Assembly: GCF_030269925.1 (NCBI RefSeq)
Contig: NC_085119.1
Location: 14,853,001 to 14,917,000, forward strand
Direction of reading: 5' to 3'
DNA length: 64,000 nucleotides
Source: Bombyx mori
Taxonomy: Eukaryota; Arthropoda; Insecta; Lepidoptera; Bombycidae
Part shown: positions 56,557 through 64,000 of the stretch, piece by piece
How positions within the stretch are numbered: position 1 is the stretch's first letter
Layout of the letters: each line of letters starts with the position of its first letter
The notes under the pieces: generated by a model
What the model was told of the DNA's origin: nothing
The model's input: the letters and a program-made list of their open reading frames with translations, nothing else
Database searches by the model: none
Made by a program: the position numbers and the translations under genes

Positions 56557-56966
56557 CAGTGATTCTCAACCACTCAACCAAATTTCAAAAGTGTGCCGCC
56601 AAATTTTGCAAATATATAATAATGTTAATATTATTAAATTATATCATTTAAAAAGAAACATATTTTGAACATGAATATATATTAAAAACCACAAAAAAAA
56701 AAATTATTTTATTATTTGCTTTGCAAAGCGGTTTTTCTTAGTGCCAAATTATGATGAAGCGGCGTGCGTAGCAATCGGAATATCCCAGTGATAGTTGGGA
56801 TTCACAAGGTGTTGCATAGTAGTTACTGCACCATTTCTTTCATTAAAATTGGCAAATGTATGTGATTCGGTAGTAAGTAAATAATTTTTATCTTTTTCTT
56901 TGTGTGCCGCCAAATTTTGAAATAGTTAAATATATGCCGCAACAAAAAAAAGGTTCAGAATCACTG
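56557..56966. mobile_element. 410-bp hAT MITE with 8-bp target duplication
   Basis: Ends CAGTGATTCTCAACC and GGTTCAGAATCACTG, inverted with 14/15 matches. GATTAGAG is duplicated at 56549-56556 and 56967-56974. CAGTG..TCTCAACC termini with 8-bp duplications are standard for hAT. GTGTGCCGCCAAATTTTG occurs near both ends as an internal direct repeat, plausibly a transposase-binding motif. There is no coding sequence. Confidence 0.88.
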
Positions 56967-57184
56967 GATTAGAGTATCAATAGTTAAGCTATTCCTAAAG
57001 TCCACGAACGCTTTATTGGTGGTACATACTAGTGCAACGTCGCCAAAACTTAAGTTCGGAATTAGGACGTTTAAGTCTTGGTTGTTGGAGGCGTCTATGG
57101 AGTGATGGGTAAGAGACTTGGTGCACTTATCACATCCAATTATATGGTAGACGTGTTGTGAGAACAGGCAAGCTAATGCTACTC

Positions 57185-57460
57185 TACCTAATACTATCTT
57201 TCTTTCTGGTCGTTCCCTCAATGCTGAGGATCGTGACTGTATGTCAATCTTCTCCACTCGGTCCGGTTCTGCGCCATATGTACCGCTCCCTGTATCTGGC
57301 CTCCAGTCACCTCCTTGAGTTGGTCCACCCATCTATCTAGCTGGCGCTCTTCCTCTAGCGCGCTTCCCCTCCATTTGTCCGATAATGATGCGTTTCTTCA
57401 GGCTGTGCAATGAGGATCGCATTATGTGCCCAAAGAAACTCCGGATCCTTTCCTGGCACA
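57185..57460 (-). pseudogene. LINE C-terminal fragment, frameshifted
   Basis: The minus strand reads RIRSFFGHIMRSS then MEGKRARGRAPAR before a stop. In another frame it continues RWVDQLKEVTGGQIQGAVHM and AQNRTEWRRL. This GHI-MR ... GR...RWxDxLKxxxG......A.DR..WR.L order is the end of LINE ORFs like the one at 58419-58799, from a different subfamily. The frame 57332-56961 mixes this with unrelated sequence. Confidence 0.65.
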
Positions 57461-57464
57461 TAGT

Positions 57465-58365
57465 CAGCAGACGCGAATACTATATGTATCCGGAATACGG
57501 AATAGTCTCTCTACTAATGCAACTGAGTCTTTGCACGTACCTAATGACTCAGAGTTGACGTCTAAGTAAGAGTCTGTAACAGCAGTATGGTCTTTCTGAG
57601 ATGCAATGGAAAATACAAAATGAGTGTAAGTTATCTAATCGCCCCACAATATGGAATCAAACATCAAGTTAATCTCATAGAATTCATCACAGTCTCGCTG
57701 TGAAGATTAAGCTTATTTCTGTCCAAAACAATTCCAATAACCCTTAACTTTCGTCATTAAGGGCTCGATCCACGCGTGAATTTGTAGCTGCGATTTCGGA
57801 ACTAATGCTGATATTGAATGATAAACAAGATTATTTGATGTCTATCCCTTATTGTGGTTCGTAACTTGGAGAGCTTATAATTTCTGACAACTATTAGACT
57901 GGCAACTTAGATAACAATAGAATGAATGCACATAATAAAATAAAGTTTTCTTTGTAGCGTTATTTTCGAATAAATTTTGAATTACAATCTCTCTGAACTC
58001 TATTATCTATATATGTATATTTATGAAAGACACTATTGTAAAATTAACCTTAAAGAGCCGAAGCATTTTGATATAATAGCTTGTCTATTACTATACTCAG
58101 GTGTCCACTACCCACAAAACACTAGTAACAGACACTAACTAACACTATTAATTAAATTATTATCACAATTCGCAGCCTGAAAACCATAGAAGATAAAAGA
58201 AGTTTTTTTTTTTTTTACTGCTTCAGGTCAAAAGAAGATGGTGCTTTCTACCCGTGAGGACTCACAATACGCTTATATTACGAGCCTGTCTATTAACTAT
58301 GCGATACGAGTAAATCACCACAACCCGAGCTTCATAAAGAACCTCATCATATTTCCTTAGTAGAC
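57465..58365. other. Anonymous sequence
   Basis: 58205-58300 shows faint Bm1-like pieces (TTTACTGCTTCAGG, CTACCCGTGAGGACTCACAA). Otherwise nothing supported. Confidence 0.35.
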
Positions 58366-58371
58366 TTTTTA

Positions 58372-59030
58372 CTGGTGGTAGGACCTCTTGTGAATTTACT
58401 GGTGGTAAGGCCTCTTGTCCGTCAGCTCAAAGTCGCTCAGCGAGCCATGGAAATAGCCATGCTCGGAGTTTCTCTGAAGGATAAAATCCGGAATGAGATT
58501 ATTCGACAGAGAACTAAAGTCATCGACATAGCTCAAAGAGTCAGCAAGCTGAAGTGGCAGTGGGCTGGCCATATATGCCGTAGGACTGACGATCGCTGGA
58601 GCAGACGGGTTCTCGAGTGGAGACCGCGCAGCGGAAGACGTAACGTGGGACGCCCCCTGGCTAGATGGTGCGATGACCTCCGCACGGTGGCCGGCAAGAA
58701 GTGGATGAGGAGAGCAGCAGACCGGGCTCAATGGTGTAGATTGGGAGAGGCCTATGTCCAGCAGTGGACGACTGTGGGCTGTTGATGATGATGATGATGA
58801 AGGCCTCTTGTGAGTCCGCACGGGTAGGTACCACCACCTCGCCTATTTCTGCCGTGAAGCAGTAATGCGTTTCGGTTTGAAGGGTGGGGCAGCCGTTGTA
58901 ACTATACTGAGACCTTAGAACTTATATCTCAAGGTGTGTGGCGCATTTACGTTGTAGATGTCTATGAGCTCCAGTAACCACTTAACATCAGGTGGGCTGT
59001 GAGCTCGTCCACCCATCTAACCAATAAAAA
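58372..59030 (+). mobile_element. Bm1 SINE interrupted by a LINE fragment
   Basis: The SINE is 58372-58418 plus 58800-59030. Its first part shows a ~27-bp tandem duplication of TTACTGGTGGTAGGACCTCT before the LINE. It ends CCATCTAACCAATAAAAAAA. Confidence 0.88.
58419..58799 (+). pseudogene. LINE C-terminus inserted into Bm1 with target duplication
   Basis: The frame that covers 58419-58782 reads QLKVAQRAMEIAMLGVSLKD, then KWQWAGHICRRTDDRWSRRV, NVGRPLARWCDDLRTVAG, then RAADRAQWCRLGEAYVQQW and a stop, followed by a (GAT)n tail. These are the last ~120 residues of a widespread insect LINE ORF (RT thumb end plus the AGHI.RR..GRP..RW.DDL signature). The tail lies directly against the duplicated target AAGGCCTCTTGT (58407-58418 and 58800-58811), so the insertion is clean and 5' truncated. 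Confidence 0.85.
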
Positions 59031-59034
59031 AAAA

Positions 59035-59940
59035 AATCTAGTATTTTCCGACTTCCCCTTGAGAACTAAAGGTGTCGTCCACAAGGATCCAATTACCGTT
59101 GAAAGAATTGCAGTGCATTTGAGTCGACTATTATCAAAGCCGGCAATGTGACTTTTGGACAATTATTGGTAAATCAGAAAAACGAATTATTGACTTTGTA
59201 TTCCATTGGCAGTCACAAAACTTTTCTGAACGACATCTTAGATAAATAACAGGTTAATTTAATACTTTATTTAATGCAGGTTTTGAACCGTATTCTTTGA
59301 AGGAGACGATTATATTCAAATCAATCTGTATTGACATATCAATACCATTTTTTTGTCCAAATGCACAGATTGCCACCTTTGATAATAGACGACTGATTTA
59401 TCAATTCTAGATCGTTGTCGCCAGTGGAGACGACCTTAATCGTACAGAAACTCAGTCAGTAATTGGCTCTCGATCCTGCATTGTATAGGTTTGAAACTAT
59501 TGTTTCCATTAACCGTACTTGCTTCTGGTTTTGGTATTCGAAACTTTAGTTGTGCTGTGCTAGTTATTCGATTATCTTTGTATGAATAGGCTTTTAATAT
59601 TTATAGACTTAGCGATGAGTGAGGGGTATTTTGCATTTATAGCTCATCGCGATATCTACCATTTTACCAAACCATTAGATAGACCTTAAAATTGGTATAG
59701 ATAGATTTGGCGATGTAATTGTTCAGTTAGAATAGATTTTACATAAATCCTATCCAAAACGAATAATTTATACACCATCGCTTGGCAATACGCATGGCAT
59801 CGTAATACACATGGCAAAGGTGCCCATGATAACCATTGCCATATGACTCCTAGACCAGAGAGTGACACAAGAAAGGTGACTAAGGAATTCATCGATCGAA
59901 TCAAGCAACATTGATTTTTGAGTATTATACCAGCGTTATG
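59035..59940. other. Anonymous sequence
   Basis: No supported feature. Confidence 0.4.
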
Positions 59941-59944
59941 CGTT

Positions 59945-60165
59945 CGCCAACTGGTATTTACTGGTAGTAGAACGTAATCTAGGTTCACATGAATAAATAT
60001 TACCATTATTCAAATTTTTGCCACGAAGCGGACCTGTGTTACAGTTTGAAAGGTAAAACAGCCGTTATACAATACAATGAGACGTCGTCTTTAACCTTCA
60101 GTTAGGTAGCGGCATTCAGTTAAGTCTATGGACTCCAGTTAACATGATAGCCGTTGCTATGGGAC
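59945..60165 (+). mobile_element. Decayed Bm1 SINE
   Basis: TATTTACTGGTAGTAGAACG, GCCACGAAGCGGACCTGTGT, ACAGCCGTTATACAATACAA and CTATGGACTCCAGTTAACAT are recognisable through heavy divergence. Confidence 0.55.
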
Positions 60166-60289
60166 TGTTGGATAGTGGACCAGAGAGTGACCCAAGAAAC
60201 TTTTAATCGCTTATTCCAAGGCACTTTCCGTTCGGAAGCTCTGGCTTCACTTTCCCCAAATCAGTTAAATTTAAGTTTCAACAAATTAA

Positions 60290-60540
60290 AGAGCGGACGG
60301 TTAGCGTGATATGGACATGTGATGCGTAGAGAGAAGATGCATGTGACTAGGAGATATATGGAAATGGTAGTGCAAGGTAGAGGGGGAAGAGGGCGACCGA
60401 AGAAGACATGGATGGAATGTGTGAATGACGATATGAGAGAGGGAGGAGTAAGTGTTGAGATGACGGCTGATGGAAGAGAAAAATAAGCTGTGGCGACCCC
60501 ATCTAGTAGGATAAGGTGGAGAAAAAGAAGAAGAAGTTAA
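60290..60540 (+). pseudogene. RTE-like LINE C-terminal fragment
   Basis: Reads HVMRREKMHVTRRYMEMVVQ, GRGGRGRPKKTWMECVNDDM and REGGVSVEMTADGREK-stop, then an ATCTAGTAGGATAAGG 3' UTR and an AAGAAGAAG tail. Same subfamily as 46275-46460. Confidence 0.75.
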
Positions 60541-60544
60541 ATTT

Positions 60545-61370
60545 TATAGATTCTTTTGTTATTGGTTTCCAGCATGGATCACGGCTCCACAACCGAAAAT
60601 ACCAGCATACCTATTTAAGAAAAAAATTCTAACCCAAGAATAAAAAAATCAAAGTATTCAAATCTTTACTTTCAACTATCAAACTATAGCAACATAAGAT
60701 CTCTCTCTACCCGCCAACAAAATGACTTGTATGCATTCCCACGAAACACTTATATTAGTCTGCAAAGTTTATAATGTATTCAAAGTCGCTTGACATCAGC
60801 TGTCGAAGATTGTAGCAATCATTAAATTAACACGAGCATTAATTGGATCAACCCGACACCCTAATTTAAATAGGACGCTAGTTAGATTGCGGAGGTTGTA
60901 ACGATAAGACTGTTATTGAGACCTTTATTTAAATTTGAGGTCTTAAGTGTGACAAACTATTGGATGTCACGAAAATTGGTCAAGAAACGTGATCGTGTAC
61001 TCTATAGTTTTATTTTTAATGATATTGTTTACTTGGTGTTCATACGATATCAAAAGGCCTTAAATAAATAGTGGGCGAGGCTCTTAATTGTATACCAAGT
61101 TACTTTTGTATTATGTTCTAATGAAAACTATTTTATGACACCTCAGTCATCGGCTACCGTAAAAACTGTAAAGTATTTAAAATGTTTGAAAATAATGTAA
61201 TGACAGTAAAAAACGCGAGCTAAATCCTTAGAAAAAAATGTGAGCCGTCACGGGACGCCTGGCAGATGTGAAACCTCGACATTATTCTGTAAAAGTAATA
61301 TGCAGAAAAGAACATATTGTGATAGGAACTAAATATGTCATAATGATAAAATAAAATATTACGAAAAAAT
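60545..61370. other. Anonymous sequence
   Basis: No supported feature. Confidence 0.4.
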
Positions 61371-61526
61371 AATTTGTTTTCAAGTAAAACACAGGTTATG
61401 TGTTCTGTAGTAAACAACACTGTATACACTACGGAGGTATACACTATAGGTACCCGAGCTCAGTGTAGAGAGAGAGATGGCTTAACGCCGGATCGAGTGG
61501 GAGAGAATCGCACAGTCGATTGCGCA

Positions 61527-61603
61527 TGGCGACGCGTCGCCACACCGTACATACTACTGCATATAGACTCATATCATCATATAGCGTGGCGACGCGTCGC
61601 CAC
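61527..61603. repeat. Two identical palindromes TGGCGACGCGTCGCCA, 60 bp apart
   Basis: 61527-61542 and 61587-61602 are the same perfect 16-bp palindrome (the second extends to 18 bp). A half-site (ATGCGTCGCC) follows at about 61608. Paired CpG-rich dyads could be protein-binding sites, or part of an unrecognised LTR. Confidence 0.8.
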
Positions 61604-61963
61604 GACATGCGTCGCCCTGCCAGAATTCGGTTTTACGTGCGGCTATAGATGTTTCACATCAATAATTTTAATGATGTCGACGTCTCATAGAAACTGAAGG
61701 AACAATCATTTATTCTGTAATATTTTAATATCAGTAGTTAGTCGTAATATGGTCTATTGTAAGCCGACACGGGTAAATCATCTTGCTTATACACTCCGAA
61801 AAGTAACAATATGTTCCGATTTTAAAGATAGAAGAACCCCTATTCAATACAACTGGGCTTTTGACTACGTATCGGTATCGCGTTGGTAAAGGCAACGCAA
61901 TATAGCCGAGACTAGTACGACAGTACAACGTCTTCGTAGACTACAAAATAAAATTATTAAAAA

Positions 61964-62221
61964 CTAGTTGACCCGGCAGACTTCGTAATGTCTCAATCGA
62001 TAAATAAATGACAAAAGGAATCCGTCCGATGGGGGACACATCAAAGGAAAAACAAAATTGCTATCTTTATTTAATTTCGAGCATTTTCATTAATTTCTTT
62101 ACCTTTTAAACCTTCTCTGGACTTCCACAAATAATTCAAGACCAAAATTAGACAAAACGGTCCAGCCGTTCTCGAGTTTTAGCGAGACTAACGAACAGCA
62201 ATTCATTTTTATATATATAGA
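61964..62221 (-). mobile_element. Helitron-like element (family D)
   Basis: In the minus sense A|TCTATATATATAAAAATGAA ... CTGCCGGGTCAACTAG|T. A full-length third copy of the family. Confidence 0.62.
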
Positions 62222-62242
62222 TTAATACAAAAATTATATATT

Positions 62243-62450
62243 TATTTTTTTATTGCTTAGATGGGTGGACGATCTCACCGCCCCCCTGGTGTTAAGTGGT
62301 TACTGGAATCCATAGACATCTACGACGTAAATGCGCCACCCACCTTGAGATATAGGTTCTAAGGTCTCAAGTATAGTTACAACGGCTGCCCCGCCCTTCA
62401 AACCAAAACGTATTACTGCTTCACGGTATAAATAGGGCGGTGGTACCTAT
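62243..62450 (-). mobile_element. Bm1 SINE, 5' truncated
   Basis: TTTTTTATTGCTTAGATGGG through AGGGCGGTGGTACCTA. It begins only 22 bp from the Helitron-like element. Confidence 0.9.
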
Positions 62451-62451
62451 G

Positions 62452-63060
62452 CATATACACAAAAGACACAATGCCCTAATTTGATATATTTTGTATTGTA
62501 GTAGCTTTCCGCACGTAGCTTGCGTGGGCTACTCTTTGTGTAGGGTGGGCGGGAACCCGTGCTCCACGGATGCAGGAAGGTTAAAAGATAGGAACATACT
62601 CTTTTATATAAATATGCTCTTTTCGATGATTCAAACTATATCCATATCGTATTTGGTCTAAATCGTCTCAATAGTATGGCCGTGTAAATCTAATAGACGC
62701 ATTTATTAAATATTTTAAATCCTAAAATGAGCTAAACCAACTTAAAATAAATTTTCAAAAATTATTATATAATGGCAATGACTTTTTTAAACGCTCGAAA
62801 TTTATGAAACAACTTCTATATTTTCCACAAACAGACAGAATAAAAGTAATAAAAAATCATTAGTTTATGCTACTTACTCTTCTCTATTTATTCCCTTTTC
62901 TCTGTGTTTTTATTATACTATATTTCTTTGATAAATAGACAAACGGAATTATACTGTTTCATTATATTAAATACATAAATATATAGAAGACTTTTTGGTA
63001 AATTATACCTTATAATATATACATATATATGTGTATTGAAAACGTTCCGGTAAACGCTTA
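62452..63060. other. Anonymous sequence
   Basis: No supported feature. Confidence 0.4.
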
Positions 63061-63065
63061 AAACA

Positions 63066-63105
63066 TTTTGGGCCTTGAGGTCGTCCACTAATCTAAATAA
63101 AAAAA
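63066..63105 (+). mobile_element. Bm1 SINE extreme 3' fragment
   Basis: GGTCGTCCACTAATCTAAAT followed by an A-run. Very short; assigned by the tail motif only. Confidence 0.4.
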
Positions 63106-63109
63106 TATC

Positions 63110-63970
63110 TGGAGACTCCACAATGCGTGTAATTCGTTTTCAAATAATTCTTGTCCCCCGATGGCTGTCTGGAGGAAATCGTTCGTAGCGATAAGACCGC
63201 CAATTGTACTCATTTTTGGTTTTCATGTTTCACATTGTTCATTTATTTTCTGTACAATAAAAAGGGTGCGTGTACTTATGTACGCGCGTAAGAAGTTATA
63301 CTTAATTTTTATTAATTTTTTTTCTTATTTTTTATTTAAATTTTAATCAATTTGAAAAAAAATCGATTAAACAACATCCTCAAACACGCATATCCTTTTC
63401 TTGACATCGTATAAATTCGGTGATTCTCGGTACGGTTCGGAAAGTTCACCTGCGGCTATATTTAGACTCGCCAAGTTACGTCGATCGTATTGTAATGAGC
63501 GATTTAGTGGGCAACTTCATTCTGTTAATTTTGTGTCACGGTGCGCGCGCATCGTAAAATTTCACTCTCATCAATTTTTCATAACGCGCCTAAAGAAGTA
63601 TAACTTCAAAAAAATCTCTCTCTCTCTCTTTCTCCACTAATTACTTATTGCCAGATGGTCAAAAGCTATTGGCTACACAGTTAGTGCAGAAAAAAAATAT
63701 CCACAGCCTTTGACCTTTGCTGACCAATCCCTTTAATTAAATCCGAAACCTTGAATTTTTAACAACCACTAAATTCTGTCGTTACACAATTTTGCCCGCA
63801 TCCGTTAATAAAGGCGACCTTCGACCTTCGACCTCACCTTACATCAGCTGTATTAAGGTTAACACGGCTCGAGGTCACACGTTATGACCTTTGTACATGA
63901 TTAAAAAAATATTTATTCTGTATATAGTCAAGGAGACCGGGAAATTTTGCATATTATTCGTTTTCTTTTT
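63110..63970. other. Anonymous sequence
   Basis: A segment at about 63460-63610 (GTGTCACGGTGCGCGCGCAT, AACGCGCCTAAAGAAGTATA) resembles a dispersed lepidopteran repeat that I cannot name and that occurs once here. A (TC)n run lies at 63618-63634. The frame 63401-63640 is not convincing. Confidence 0.35.
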
Positions 63971-63974
63971 TTTA

Positions 63975-64000
63975 GGTTTTTTTTTATTGCCCTTGTAGGC
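63975..64000 (-). mobile_element. LINE 3' tail (family E) cut by the window end
   Basis: T-run then TTATTGCCCTTGTAGGC, the terminal sequence of the same LINE tail as at 9429. Only the last ~25 bp are inside the window. Confidence 0.6.

Noticed and set aside
61374..61697. 107-codon plus-strand frame with repeated AWRRVAT
   Set aside because: The repeated peptide is only the translation of the two DNA palindromes; nothing else supports coding.
1..64000. A previously undescribed multi-gene system (defence, toxin or biosynthetic cluster)
   Set aside because: After reading both strands I find only transposable elements, their relics and one Ig exon; no group of adjacent host genes exists here to form such a system.

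Overview
The window looks like a repeat-rich, AT-rich piece of a lepidopteran genome, almost certainly a silkworm (Bombyx). The main evidence is the dominant repeat: about thirty full, partial or decayed copies of a roughly 440-bp tRNA-derived SINE with the structure of Bm1 (Pol III A and B boxes at the 5' end, AATAAA plus a poly(A) tail at the 3' end). The other repeats fit an insect as well: an R1-clade LINE, jockey- and RTE-like LINE tails, a mariner remnant, hAT elements, Helitron-type elements and a Ty3/gypsy-type LTR element. I see no prokaryotic gene organisation, rRNA, canonical tRNA gene or CRISPR array.

Host coding sequence is nearly absent. The one piece I can support is a 163-bp exon on the minus strand at 9740-9902. 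It has clean splice sites and encodes the first half of an immunoglobulin V-type domain, resembling the Sidestep family of cell-surface proteins. I found no neighbouring exon, so much of the window is probably intron or intergenic sequence around that gene.

Layout. 0.6-3.2 kb: decayed LTR-retroelement pieces, a degenerate minisatellite and a promoter-like block. 3.6-11.2 kb: SINEs, Helitron-like elements, LINE tails and the Ig exon. 11.2-24.3 kb: mostly anonymous sequence with scattered SINEs and a LINE C-terminus. 24.34-28.98 kb: a 5'-truncated, GC-rich R1-clade LINE on the minus strand, with ORF1 and ORF2 joined by a TAATG stop-start overlap and ORF2 frameshifted inside a 37-bp palindrome. 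29-45 kb: SINEs, Helitrons, a deleted mariner and RTE tails. 45-48 kb: a probable solo LTR, a small inverted-repeat element and a jockey-like pseudogene. 49.33-53.55 kb: a young LTR element (two 234-bp LTRs, 3 differences) keeping Gag and protease but lacking nearly all of reverse transcriptase and integrase; its 3' LTR is split by a 969-bp hAT element that still carries a BED zinc-finger ORF. 53.66-54.71 kb: a large foldback. 55-64 kb: more SINEs, a hAT MITE, LINE tails nested in SINEs, and Helitrons.

The elements relate in informative ways. Bm1 shares its 3' tail with a LINE present several times here, which suggests that LINE as its mobilising partner. Several insertions are nested with readable target duplications. 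I did not find an undescribed multi-gene system. The observations most worth following are the Ig exon, the non-autonomous LTR element with its hAT passenger, and the SINE/LINE tail match.
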